From Lineus longissimus (taxonomy: Eukaryota > Nemertea > Pilidiophora > Heteronemertea > Lineidae), in assembly GCF_910592395.1 (NCBI RefSeq), contig NC_088319.1:5086001-5150000 (forward strand): a stretch of DNA of 64,000 nt, read 5' to 3'. The notes beneath the pieces are model-generated. The model saw only the letters and a program-made list of their open reading frames with translations. It searched no databases and was not told the origin of the DNA. This document shows positions 46,984 through 58,130 of the stretch, piece by piece (within the stretch, counting starts at the first letter, position 1; the number at the start of each line of letters is the position of its first letter). The position numbers and the translations under genes were made by a program.

Positions 46984-48328
46984 GTTATGTACGGGACAGG
47001 GTGCCCAATGCTATGATGAAATGTCACAGATAAAAACTGAACACATAAACAACAGATTCTTAAACAATTTGAATGAATTTGACAGCTAACTAACAAAGCT
47101 TGCCAATTAGACTATATTAACCTTTTATACCTATTCAAATTTAACAATGCTACGGGGCAGAATAACCTAATCTTCACGAACGGTTCATATTTTCCCAAGG
47201 AATCTGAAAAAATCTGAGTAATACAAGCTGCCTAATTTAGATGAAATAGTGTATTTTAGAATACACACTAATGATTAAAAACACAATTCATGAGAATTTT
47301 TTGAAGGGTTAGCAGCAATTTAAAAAAAGTTATTGTGTCCCGTACATAACATTTGTCACGTCTAAGTTATGTACGGGACAGCACATTCTTACAAGGCCTA
47401 GTACATGTCAAATGAATGCCTCTGGCCCGATTGCCTACGATATTTTTTCTCTATCTCATGTAACATTAAACATATCAGAAAAGCAAAACATCTTCATCTA
47501 AACAGCAAGGGAATGTGCAGAATCTGACATGGCAAATTACCAGTAAAAAGTACTTGTTTTTAACTTGTCTTTGAGTTTAAAAAACATCTATGCTTTACAG
47601 ATATCACCAAAATACTACCAAACCTACAACTGGGTGATATACCCTTGAAAGTGAACGAAAAACGAAGAGCGTTCATCCCAATTTAACATTATATATTTTC
47701 ACTTTAAAATGGTCTGTATTTCTGAAAGCTGGTTATGTACGGGACATCCATGCTTTTCAACTTCTCAGATTTTTCAGGGTAACATATAATCATATTTTAC
47801 TTCATTTTTTTCTTCATATCTAAGAACAGTCAAAGGCATACTCAGGAATTATTTCAATGAATTTGCTCAACAGTTAATGATGAAAATAAACTGGTGAAAA
47901 AGGGGAAAATATTGGTTATGTACGGGACAGGCGACATCCCATTTTAGAAAGTCATGATATAGAAAATTTACCCATCTTTTGAAAATCTGAGTGATTGCAG
48001 CACATAGATGGGGATTTTTACTACTACAGTAAAGTAAATGTCTGTCATAGAAACACTTGTGAAGGTGTATCCTGAGGTGCTCGTTTAAATTCAGTTAAAA
48101 ACAGGTAAGGGTGTTACGATGGTACCCCTTCAATAAAAAAATCATAAGTTGAAAAATAATACACAAGTTATCACAGAAATTCCTGGGTATAAAATTCAGT
48201 CAAATCTGGATGAGAAAATGCCAATCCTATCACTCTATGTGGTCACATATTTTATACCAAACCTCTCAAACTTTGACATTTTCTCCAGGATGACACAAAA
48301 GTGGTCAAAATGGGTTATGTACGGGACA
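46984..48328. repeat. Right subterminal cluster of the GTTATGTACGGGACA motif
   Basis: Exact copies lie at 46984, 47336 (inverted), 47366, 47732, 47915 and 48314, spaced 15-370 bp apart. The surrounding DNA is AT-rich and non-coding. The start of the transposase gene lies about 370 bp inside the first copy, so the same sites could act in autoregulation. Confidence 0.92.
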
Positions 48329-48507
48329 CAAATCGAGCTGTAGCAAAAAATTGGCCGATCTTAGCACAATTTTCAGGGCGGGGCCATCAAATATAACCCC
48401 TAGGAAAGGTAAAAAGCTGAAATGATCATCTCTGCATGCACAAATATCTGAGCTAGACCCCCGTTACGGGTTTTTTTTTTAAAGCGCCACTGATCTTGAA
48501 ACACCCC

Positions 48508-49320
48508 TAATCTGAACAAGCCCGTTTTCGAAAGGAACCTTCCTCTAGGCACCCCCAATGTACAAACCAAAAATGAATTAGATCGGACGAACGGTTCTCC
48601 TCGAAATTGACGAAAACCAATTTCAAACACGCCGCCCTGGTGGCCATATTGATAATCGGAACGAGCCCGTTTTCGAAAGGAACCTTTCTCTAGTCACCCC
48701 CAATGTACATACCAAAAAAATATCATGATTCAAGCTAGCATAATTCATGAGATATAGCCAAAAGTATTTTTTCACATAAGCGCCCCCTGGGGCCAAGTGT
48801 AGGTCGAAAACCGTCAAAACTGCCAAAAGGCACAATGGTACCATAAGACCTTCAAACCACCTAGAGATGAAATGCCCAGCATTTATGGTTACGGATATAT
48901 GTTCCGGAAACCACTGATGGTCAATTTACGCTAATTGACCCATGTGACCTTGAAAAGTAGGTCAAATCAAAAACCCGGGTATTATGTGATGTAGTCTCAT
49001 GAGTACTGTCCTCAGTAAAAATATCATGATTCTAGCTAGCATAATTCATGAGATATAGCCAAAAGTAGTTTTTTGCATGAAGCGCCCCCTGGGGCCAAGT
49101 GTAGATCGAAAACCGTCAAAACTACCAAAAGGCACAATGGTACCATAAGACCTTCAAACCACCCAGATATGAAATGCCCAGCATTTATGGTTACGGATAT
49201 ATGCTCCGGAAACGAGATCAACGGACAGACAGACGGCCCGACAGACAGACAGATGGACAGACAGACAGACGGCGAACGCCTCGACAATACCCCTCTAGCA
49301 TTTATGGGCTGAGGGGTAAA
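48508..49320. repeat. Dispersed repeat, right part of the transposon target
   Basis: It continues the unit broken at 39520 and then contains a second 137-bp unit (48570-48710). Two diverged copies of a block start 'atcatgattcaagctagcat' (about 48720 and 49023) and run to 'gcatttatggttacggatat'. It ends in (CAGA)n-rich DNA at about 49225-49275 and 'gggctgaggggtaaaaa'. Confidence 0.85.
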
Positions 49321-49973
49321 AACGTTGACCCACAGTGAATTAATACCTATTCAATTTCAATTTCAATAATAAGGTGGCGAAAGAAGGTCGCTTTGAGTCT
49401 GAGTTTGAGTCTTGAATTGTGAATTTTGAGCGACTTAAAACAGGTCGAAAGTACATGCAAAATTTCTAAAAACTTTTCTATACTGAGCTACTTACTCTCA
49501 AGTTACTCCTCACGTATCCATTGTATTCCAAATCAGATCACAAACAGACCACCAAACTAGCCTGATGGATGTGACAAAATGGTGAAAAAGCTATATCATC
49601 CTGTAAGAATACTAAGATCTGACGTGAACACAGCATGCTGTGACGCCACAATAAAAATCAAAAATAGATATTGCACACTTTCTTTCGCTACTTCTAGTAT
49701 AAACTCCAAACCGGCGGGACATTTTGCATCCATTTAATGTCTATTGTTGCAACAAGTTTCTTGTATTTGTATGGCTGTTTGGGGCGTTGGGTCGGTGTCT
49801 ATATTCGGTTTATTGGGACGTCATAGCAGGCTGTGTTTACATCCAATCTTACGAGATGATATTCTAGCTTTTCGCCATTTCGCTCAAAATTCATGATTCG
49901 AGACTCAAGGCAACCATCTTTCTAAAATTATTTGAACTGAATATAGACGTATAGATATCCATTCAGTGCGGTT
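49321..49973. other. No gene seen
   Basis: The DNA is unique, AT-rich and non-coding between the dispersed repeat and the tRNA-like sequence. Confidence 0.5.
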
Positions 49974-50067
49974 GCCCCAGCCGAGTTTCGAACCCGGGGC
50001 TTTATCACATGGCCACGGCGAGGATTTCTTGACCGTGCTGCCGACAGAGCGATCTTACCTCTGGGCC
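49974..50067 (-). repeat. tRNA-like sequence (SINE head or tRNA pseudogene)
   Basis: On the minus strand it begins GGCCCAG and ends CTGGGGC, which pair at 6 of 7 positions. The T-arm is CCGGG-TTCGAAA-CTCGG with the B-box GGTTCGAAACT. A longer-than-normal middle contains the stem CACGG/CCGTG. The length of 94 nt suits a class II tRNA, but the irregular D-arm argues for a tRNA-derived repeat rather than a working gene. Confidence 0.5.
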
Positions 50068-50300
50068 TTTCATGTGATCTAAGACAGTATCGCCCACCAA
50101 AAAGAATTCAGATGAAAACTGTCGCAGAATGCCATTTTGAAAAAACAAAAAAATTATTAATTAATCTGTGCCTGTGCCGGGGTGAAATGAGGTCGACAAA
50201 GGCCTAACCCTCAAACTTTGACTATGAACCTTGAATGAAATAAAGATTCACTGAGGAATGGATCGATTTGATTGGATGAAAATTGTCGTGGACCGAGCGT

Positions 50301-50503
50301 TGTATGGTATCACCCTGTATGATCCCCTTCCCGCGCAATCCCGGAGACACCGGACGATAGCGCCGCCACGGCCAGATGTCGAATTTCGCTGTAATGGCTT
50401 GATGTACACACGTTCGAGTTGATGAGAAACATGGAATAAAAGTGATAGCCAACATCATATCTGAGTCTGATTTATCCCTCCACGTAACGGCAGGTATCAT
50501 TCA
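50301..50503 (+). repeat. Left LTR
   Basis: 203 bp, TG...CA, with a possible AATAAA at about 50436. Open frames here are shadows duplicated in the right LTR. Confidence 0.95.
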
Positions 50504-50601
50504 TTGGCAACCTTCCATTTCGGACTATCATGGAATCTTCTGATTGACTTTATTCGGGTGTTTTTGAGAAGGCCGGGAACAGGACGGGAATCTACACGGA
50601 T

Positions 50602-51123
50602 ATGTATTGCGTAAGCGTGTGTACCGGTATGTACTGTGTGTACCTGATGTTGCCCTTCTTCCTGATGGCATATCGTTCGTCGGTCCATTCCAGCACGGGC
50701 GAGACACCACACTTCATGCTTACAGCCCGTGAAATGCGTCTGCCACTGGATCTCCTCTACAAGGCTCCGTCGGAGAAGTCAGCTGCTGTTCCATCCTATG
50801 TAGCTGACCTTGAGGCTAAGTTTACCAAAGCTTACGCCATTGTCAGGGACAAGCTTAAGACTGTACAACGAGTACAGAAGCGACAGTACGAAACGTCATC
50901 TCCGAAATATCAAGCTCTGCAGCCAGGAAGTGATGTGTGGTATTTTAACCCAAGGAGATGTTTCAAGGGGGATAGGCATCAGCCCTGGTTGGGTCCGTAT
51001 AAGGTCAAGGAACTGCATGAAGACTTCACAGTGCTCCTACAGATCGATAAGGAAGGGACCACCATGCGGACACACGCGGATAAGTTACGTATTGCTCAGG
51101 ATCCGGTAGTTGAGGGTTGGTAG
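50602..51123 (+). pseudogene. Ty3/gypsy integrase, C-terminal fragment
   Basis: After a non-family leader the frame reads LPFFLMAYRSSVHSSTGETP, then MLTAREMRLPLDLLY, a coiled segment, and GSDVWYFNPRR...WLGPYKVKEL...RTHADKLR, ending at TAG 51123. These are the end of the integrase catalytic core and the C-terminal GPY/F-type module (W-GPY) of Ty3/gypsy integrases. The N-terminal zinc-binding part and the catalytic D-D-E residues are absent, so it cannot integrate DNA. The deletion joins sequence close to the left LTR directly to this fragment. Confidence 0.9.
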
Positions 51124-53367
51124 TCTGCTTGCTGCAAGGGTTCACTCTGCTACTTTTCCTGGGGGTGATGCACGTTGGTGTGTGGTCAGTGTTCGATAAC
51201 TGTGACCCTTGTAACACTGGTGTGTGAGTGATGGAGGTGATAAGGCTGTTTTATGAATGCGAGTGTGAATGTTTCTGTGTTTTTGTATCTTCCTGCTTGT
51301 ACAGTATGGGTATGGATGTTACATTGACACGTTGTGTGTTCGTGTGCGTTGTGTGATTATCATAACTGAACAGTCCTGAACGCCTTGTGTCCTCTCACTA
51401 TTTTTTCCAAACGAAGTTGCTTGAAGGTCTTTGAGCATGTTGCTCCTATACTGTTCGTTGTAAATCTAGGACCTACTGCTTCGTTATGTTATTTGGTCAA
51501 GCTATATTTCTTAGGCCTACCCACGTTATACCACCACCTGGATTTGTGTACTAGTAAGTGCCTAGTGTGTTCCTGGATAGCAGGTTGTGCTGATTACTTC
51601 AATAAGTTGCATTGGGACTAGTAGCTTTTTCTGAGTAGCCTGACTGGATCGTTACTGGCCAGCTCGCAGGGAAGGTTATTTGCAACTTGTGGACATTAGA
51701 GACAATGTTTAGAGGATTATATACTGGGGAGACTGACCGTTACTGGCCAGCTCTCAGTGAGGATTTCGTTTTGCTGTGCTAAGAGACACTTGCGGAGGAT
51801 TCCATATATTCCCTATATGATGTCACGTGAATCGGACACTTTTGTTTTGTTTTCAACTTACTAAAAGTAAATATTGGGACTGTTTAGAATACCATGATAT
51901 ATTTGATGATACATTTGGACTGAAAGAAGTTGTGGAGTGCCTTGTTACATTTTACTACCTCTGGATTTGAGGGTACTAGAAGTTACATTGCTATTTGGTA
52001 CTTGGTCATGTTTCCAGTTTGTATCCTATGATACTACCTCAGTGTGTAGGAAGTAGGCCTATGGGTCCTTTTTATGGCCCAGGTGTTGAGACGCTTTACT
52101 GTATTGGCAGGCGTGCTCTTCTTTTTGTAGCCTACGCGTATGTAATCTACTCTTAGTCTATCCCTTTTGAGGATGAGTAACTATAGGGCTCCATTTTGCA
52201 CTTCAGTTCTTGTGCTTTTAGTCTGGTGGGCTAAGTAATTTTCGCATTATGCACCAAGTGCACGTTTTTTTGTGTTTTATGTTAACTTGTGTAACTGATT
52301 TTTGTGTAAATTTTAGGTTGGTACCGTCTATGACTAGGCATTTTTATCCAACTGTTCTTGTGTTCATAGATGTCATAGGGCTAAATTTTGCCTCACCTGA
52401 AAGTTGGACTACTCACTAGTTTCATTTAGTCATTGTACCTGTTTGGAATGTAAAATGTGTCTTTGGAGCATTATGTGCGATGCCAGAACTGCATACTAGG
52501 ATGCTTCGTGTCAAGGTGACCAAGTGCGCTGCACTTTTCTCTTGGTTATATTTGTATAGAGAAGTGTTTTTGACAGCATTTCACTTGCGGAGTTGCAGTA
52601 CGATTTTGTATTATTAAGACAATAGTAATTTTCTTGACTAGTTTTCATTATGATTCATGTTTGTTCATACTGTTTTGATGTGGACAGTCACAGGTTTTTG
52701 CCAGCGATTGGCAAAGGTTTACATATTGCAACGGTAGCTTGTTAACTGTTGGGGTTTTTCTTATGATGTTGTCAGTGGAGTTCTATTCCTAACCTACATT
52801 GTACATGTACCTTTTCCCTTCATTTATAATTGGTTATAGCTGATCTCTGTTTGAATGTACAGCAGCTTAAGCACCTGCTGGGGTGAATGGCTTGTGAATC
52901 TCTGTGTGAATGTGTGTGTGATTTGTAATGAGATCTGGTTTAATTTGAGATTTTTGGGTATGGTTTTACATCTTGTCACCATACATGTATGGAGTTTTGT
53001 CATTCTAATGATTATGATACTTTCTTTTTTGGGGTATTGATGGGGTTGGTGCGGTTGCCGTGCTGGGACAGGCGTGTGGGATCGTTACTCACATAGTCGG
53101 TCCTGTCATTGCACCCATGCTGCTCCATCTATGCCATCACTTGGGACTCCTCTTGATTATTGGAACTCTACCTGACGATAATTTGGGTGTTTTGGTGTTG
53201 TGAGGGTAAGGTTTGGATGTTTCATCCATCATCCTCACTCATTTTTTTGTCACGTTTTGTGACTGGCGACCTTCATGTATATTATTTTCTGTATTTTGAT
53301 AGGGTTTTTTGTATTTTGAATGTTTTGGCGTATGGCGGGAGCTATCATACGCTCGGGAGGGGGGTGA
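51124..53367 (+). other. Long 3' region of the LTR element without a clear gene
   Basis: About 2.2 kb of T/G-rich DNA lies between the integrase end and the right LTR. Just upstream of the purine tract (about 53036-53200) one frame gives a hydrophobic run (GVGAVAVLGQACGIVTHIVG, then LLLIIGTL). It could be a relic of a third, membrane-protein-like frame, but I cannot support that further. Confidence 0.4.
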
Positions 53368-53570
53368 TGTATGGTATCACCCTGTATGATCCCCTTCCCG
53401 CGCAATCCCGGAGACACCGGACGATAGCGCCGCCACGGCCAGATGTCGAACTTCGCTGTAATGGCTTGATGTACACACGTTCGAGTTGATGAGAAACATG
53501 GAATAAAAGTGATAGCCAACATCATATCTGAGTCTGATTTATCCCTCCACGTAACGGCAGGTATCATTCA
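53368..53570 (+). repeat. Right LTR
   Basis: It matches the left LTR over 203 bp apart from one visible T/C difference near 53451, and is followed by the AGCGT target duplication. Confidence 0.95.
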
Positions 53571-53575
53571 AGCGT

Positions 53576-54751
53576 CACTTATATGGACATGTCCTGGTTG
53601 GAGATGCCCTAAGGGGAAAGATGTCGACGTCATACGAGGATTTATAATTCCCAAACTAAATTGACACTTAAAATAATTCTCGGAGTTCGACTGCCGTGCT
53701 GAACGGATATCCAGAGCCAACCTTGTCTCCAGGAACTCGCGTGTCATTTTAACATTGGAATTTCTGCTTGTAAAGAACCTGGGTAGGAGGTTGATCTGAA
53801 CCAGCTATATTTAGGTGTATTTAGCTGCTGTATTCACGGTAAGATACCAGTGGCTTGCATAGCAGCATGGCGCATGGTTTTATCAAAAATGCGAACTTGT
53901 GGGAAACGAAAAATGGTCGGATTAGATACGGTGAAAACAGCTGGAAAGGGGTTGGTAATGATCGGTTCTTTTTTATTTTCCTCCACTTATGATTCTATGT
54001 ATGTCCAAGCAGTGATATTCTTTAAAAAAATTCCAACTTGATCGCGTCATCGAGTCATCGCGTCGTCGAGTCATCGAGTCGAATACCACAAGCCTTTTTA
54101 GACCAACATGCGCGTTTGCTGGCCCAAATAAAGCTTAGAGTTATCTATTGACAATAGGCTCGTCCATTTGCATTGTCATTATTGTGACGTTACATGACGT
54201 AGAAAAACTGTTCGAATTACAACCACCGACATCTTGGTTATATCACATAAGATTTGGAATTCATTTCGATGGATGGGTTCTAAAATGTTTACTTTACCAA
54301 CTAGACTTACCTTTACGTTATAAATCAGTGTTTTTGAACCAAAAACCACCCTAAAATGGATAAAATTTCTAAAACTCGAAATAATGCTGTTGCAGTCGTT
54401 TTAGAACTTTTCCAGGCCGACCGGGATGCTGAATGGCGCGAGTTGTACAATGGCGGCTATCTTTTGAGTTACGCGGGAACTACGGTCTCACTAGCCGGTG
54501 AGGAGGCCAGGCCTACCTACCTCCAAAAATGACGCAACGTCATTTCATGCATACCCCTGTTCCAGCGGCTGTAGACTTGGCAGTATCATACTCTCACACA
54601 AACCTATACATTTCTGAATAGCCTGTCACTTGTAGAATACATCTGGCCAAGTTTCAACGTCCTCTAGACACACAGTCATGCAAAGACTGATGCAGCACAA
54701 TACATGAGACACCCTGTATGTTAAGGCAAGTTTGAAAAATGTCACCTTTAT
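53576..54751. other. No gene seen; short TCATCGAGTC repeat
   Basis: A simple repeat of TCATCGAG/TCATCGCG lies at about 54043-54080. The rest is non-coding. Confidence 0.5.
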
Positions 54752-54930
54752 GCCTTAATATGTAAAGTGCAAGCCGCTAGTGAACTAACACAACTGTTTG
54801 ACATGGGGGAGCCCCCCCCCAAAAAAAATCCCCGTCCTTCTGACGTGTTTAAGCCAGTGCATTGGGGGAGTCCCCCAAAGCCTCATCCTGCTTACATGTT
54901 TTAGCAAGAGAAATGGGGAGAAGGCCCTGT
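54752..54930. repeat. Dispersed repeat copy, first of two
   Basis: The segment around 'ctagtgaactaacacaactg', 'catgggggagccccc' and 'ccgtccttctgacg' recurs at about 57935-58130. The two direct copies, 3.2 kb apart, bracket the second Harbinger remnant. Confidence 0.85.
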
Positions 54931-55431
54931 AGTACACAACGAAACCGAACATTCACCCACACCAAACAATCAATTTCAGAACAAATATAATGATTTTAGT
55001 GCACTGAGGGTAGTTTACAGATAAATTGACAAATGCAGAAAGAAGAGGAAGAATGTGATACTGTTATATTGAAATTTTCATATATTGAAAATATGATGCT
55101 TTGCTTTACATGCATCTTCTCTATTTGCAGGAAGGCACTGGTCTGGTCATTTACTTTGACATCGAAAGAAACTAGGAAGGAACCTGTCATACCTGGTAGT
55201 ACCAGTACTTCAATGAACATGGGAAAAGGCAAGTGTACATCGAAGAGTGACAAACCTAAGACGTACGCACACATTTTCTTCCTGTGGGGTAATGTACATA
55301 GGCATATAATAACAGTTAAAACAAACGAAATTAGAACTTTGGACATCTCGATACCGGAACAGAAGATGCTACATGCAATCTCCCAGCGAGTGCATTAGAA
55401 TCCCGAAACTCATCCACATTCATCTTTCAGG

Positions 55432-55712
55432 CAATCGAAACCTTCACCTGTCTCGTCTGCTGACTCTCGCAGCACCTCACCGGTGCTATCCAAGGCCGAC
55501 ACTGCACTTGGCTACCTGAAAGAGGAACACGAGGCAAAGATGATACGGATTTAATATGAACAAGAAGCTGCTATGGTAAGGAAGGAAGCTGCTGTGGAAC
55601 AAAAGAAAGCCGCTATGTTAGAGCAGGTCACCGCGAAATCGAAGAAGACTGCATTTGATGTTAAGGCTGAATTTTACATAGAAAAACGTAAGAAGCTTTG
55701 TGTCAACCTGTA
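55432..55712 (+). pseudogene. Partner protein gene of the second Harbinger, exon with an in-frame stop
   Basis: After a ctttcag acceptor one frame encodes a Ser/Pro-rich stretch, TALGYLKEEHEAKMIRI, a TAA at about 55552, and then EQEAAMVRKEAAVEQKKAAM and AEFYIEKRKKL up to TAG near 55712. The Ala/Glu/Lys coiled coil with a terminal YIEKRKKL-type segment is typical of the Myb/SANT accessory proteins of Harbinger elements. It converges on the transposase at 55753-56937, the standard arrangement. An upstream exon may lie in 55130-55400, but its Myb domain was not recognised. The internal stop marks it as decayed. Confidence 0.55.
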
Positions 55713-55752
55713 GTCAGTGTAAAGATCTTTTTGAATAAATAAATCTTGATAC

Positions 55753-56937
55753 CTACTGGAAGTGTTCTCTTATGAATCTGTCTCTGAAGAGATTGCCTCG
55801 CATATGTGCCTCAACGCGATGAGCCTCCAATTCTGGCTGTTCGTACCGTATTGGGCGGGGGTCGTCATCTTGCGGCGGGATGGCATCATTTCGTTGAATG
55901 GCAAGGTTGTGAAGACAGGCCGTGGCTACAATAAGAGCCATACTACCCTGCAGCTGAATAAAACGTGTATGATAAATATACTCCCGGAGTTTGTTAATGC
56001 CTGTGCTTAAAGGCTGGAGAGATCGACAATTTCAAAGTTAAAACATGATATTGAGATGTTCATAAACTTACCTGACATCGGAGTCGCCAACAGAGTGGAG
56101 TCGTTTCTTCAACATGCCATACGCTCTTTTTATCAGACCTCTTGTCCTTCTTTGCGCTGTGTTATATCTCGTTTCCGCGGGTGTTCTTGAATTACGAATC
56201 GGTATCATCATATAGGGTCGGCAAGTATAGGCTGGATCCCCGAGTAGGATTCCACGATTTGCCCCACTATCAAATTGCCTGAACAGACGAGACTCTTCAA
56301 AAATTCTCGAAGCGTGAGCTGATCCGTACCATCGTGCAACCACATATGTGAACATCATCAGGTGATTGCAAACAAACTGACAATTCAAGCTGTAGTATCG
56401 CTTCCTGTTGATGAATCGTATAGCATCGGCACCTCCTGGGCTCACGATTGCTACGTGGGATCCGTCGATAGCGCCAATCACGCCTGGGAACTCGGCAATT
56501 TCATAGAACCCTTGCATCACCACCCGTTTCTCCTCCGCTGTGGTCGGAAACCGGATGAAGCGTTCCTTCCATCCACAGATCGCTTCGGAAACACGACGTA
56601 CCACACGACAACACGTAGCTTGCGAGACACCACTTGAATCCCCAAATTCGATTTGAAAACAACCAAAAGCATAAAACCGGAGTGCAACAGCAAGTTGCTC
56701 TATCGGAAGAAGGGCTCGATTCCTTCTCGTGGGATGCTCTATCTGGGGTCCAATTAGGTCAAGAACATAACGAAATGAATCCTTTGATATTCTGTATCGC
56801 CTTATAAATGCCCGATCAGTGTACTCTTCCAGAGGGTTACTACGGTCCTTGAAGACACATAAAACGCCACGCGGCACTTCCTGCCCAGCCTCTGCGTCTT
56901 CTTCCGCAGCGAATTCGACCACAACTGGCGCATCCAT
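55753..56937 (-). pseudogene. HARBI1-like Harbinger transposase, two exons, altered catalytic site
   Basis: Exon 1 (56937-56072) encodes an acidic leader, RFYAFGCFQIEFGD, VSQATCCRVVRRV, FPGVIGAIDGSHVAI, VVARWYGSAHASRIFEESRL, ILLGDPAYTCRPY and RGLIKRAYGMLKKR. A donor CAG|GTAAG follows. Exon 2 (about 55942-55753) adds VATACLHNLAIQRNDAI and ends at 55753. The catalytic Asp residues in IDGSH and GDPAY are present. The position usually held by Glu (IERAxG) is Lys here, and the family's HDSRIF reads HASRIF. This copy is therefore probably inactive as a nuclease, although the frame is open. Domestication cannot be excluded, but the decayed partner gene argues for simple decay. An exact 5' terminus of the element was not found; the right end may be near 57170. 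Confidence 0.85.
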
Positions 56938-56999
56938 TGTACTCTCGACGCTCGCCAGAAGAGAAATGACCGACTGATCAGCAGTTAAACAAGCCCCTT

Positions 57000-57933
57000 T
57001 CGACGTTTAAAATTTCTTTTGTCATCCTTAAACAGGCGATCTTGTTTAGCAACCGCCTAAACATGGGACAAGCTAATCACCCTTTATGAAATGCTGTCTA
57101 ATTTGTGTGCCCGATTATCACCTGTTTAAACACTGTTTAAACAAGACAACGGTGTTTAACTGAAAAACATCGTTTATGAATATGGGCCCTAGTATTTTAG
57201 CCGACCTGATCACCACTGGCTAGTGAGAGCACAGTGAGTGCGAGCTGAGAGGCAACAGGCGAACGAGGTTGACAGAGATAATCAATACGAGGTACCTTGT
57301 CTCCAGGTACTTTAGCCAGCGTTCACACTGGATGACCTACATGGAGCGGTTCTTTTGTTTTAGCGCGCGATTTTTACTTGACTCAGCAGTTTGTCAGTTT
57401 CTTGTTTTTAGCCACTGGAAGGCATCGCCTGCTAATTTTTCCTAGAATTTTTCGAAAATGGATCCTGTTCCTGGTAAGGTTTTAGTCTTGGTCTTGGGAC
57501 ATGACTGTACGTGGTCAAGGGCATGGCCCGGGCGGGGGGGGGGGGGGGGGGGTTAGACTATACCTCACCTAGCTTCACCCCATGCCCAATGTCGCTGATG
57601 ATGTCTTTTCCCCTCAAAACCTGTTAGTCTACAAAGGAGGCCAGTGGTGCGCCCAGAATGTGAACATCTCAGTAAAGATGTCACTCTCCAGAAAAACAAC
57701 GGGTAATATTAATTTGGTCCAACAGTTACTTTCTGCGAAAAATACTAGTACATGTGCGTATTTTTCTTTTGTTTGTGGACACCCAGTGGCCATTGTTTGG
57801 CAATAAAATATGAAAGTTAAACAAATTTGGGGAGTTGCTGAAAAATCGTCCTTGGGCACAAAATGGCTTTTGTTTTGCTTACCGGTACGCACGCACACTC
57901 CATAAAATTTTCAAAAATAAGCCCTAAGATAAT
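57000..57933. other. Flank of the second Harbinger; no further gene
   Basis: It holds GTTTAAACA-like motifs at about 57125-57150 (likely subterminal repeats of the Harbinger) and a possible terminus 'atcgtttatgaatatgggcc' near 57170. A G run lies at about 57534-57552, with a short ATG exon-like start at 57458. Confidence 0.4.
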
Positions 57934-57934
57934 A

Positions 57935-58130
57935 TGTAAAGAGCAAGCTCTAGTGAACTCACACAACTGTTTGGCATGGGGGAGCCCCCCAAACCCCCGT
58001 CCTTCTGACATATTCAGCCAGTACATTGGGGGATGAGTCCCCCAAACCCCTCCCCCATTCTCTGAAAGTGATAGGTTTTAGTCAGTACATTGGGGGGAAG
58101 GCCCCCAAACCCCCCTCCCCCATTGGACTC
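57935..58130. repeat. Dispersed repeat copy, second of two
   Basis: It matches 54752-54930 and is rich in 'tgggggagtcccccaaa' blocks that form short hairpins. Confidence 0.85.

Larger units (their letters stand above)
39521..48507. mobile_element. 9-kb DNA transposon with 25-bp TIRs and a TAAT target duplication
   Basis: The left end starts GGGGTGTTTCAAGATCAGTG and the right end is the exact complement over 25 bp. TAAT lies immediately outside both ends (39517-39520 and 48508-48511). Joining the flanks gives '...ccatattgaTAATc.gaac.agcccg', which matches an uninterrupted copy of the same dispersed repeat at about 48640-48665, so the empty site is known. The element carries one multi-exon transposase-like gene on the minus strand and ten copies of a 15-bp motif in its subterminal zones. 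A 4-bp duplication is known for Sola1, Chapaev and some Academ elements. I cannot place this one. Confidence 0.9.
50301..53570 (+). mobile_element. Young, internally deleted Ty3/gypsy LTR retrotransposon
   Basis: LTRs of 203 bp lie at 50301-50503 and 53368-53570 and differ at one base by my comparison. They begin TGTATGGTATCACC and end CATTCA. The target duplication AGCGT lies at 50296-50300 and 53571-53575. A primer-binding-site-like TTGGCAACC follows the left LTR. A purine tract (gggaggggggtga) precedes the right LTR. Only the 3' end of the integrase remains of pol. gag, protease, reverse transcriptase and RNase H are missing, so it must have moved using proteins from a full-length relative. 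Confidence 0.95.

Noticed and set aside
50222-50500. Frame with RTCVHQAITAKFDIWPWRRY, repeated at 53250-53567
   Set aside because: It is antisense LTR sequence duplicated in both LTRs, not a gene.
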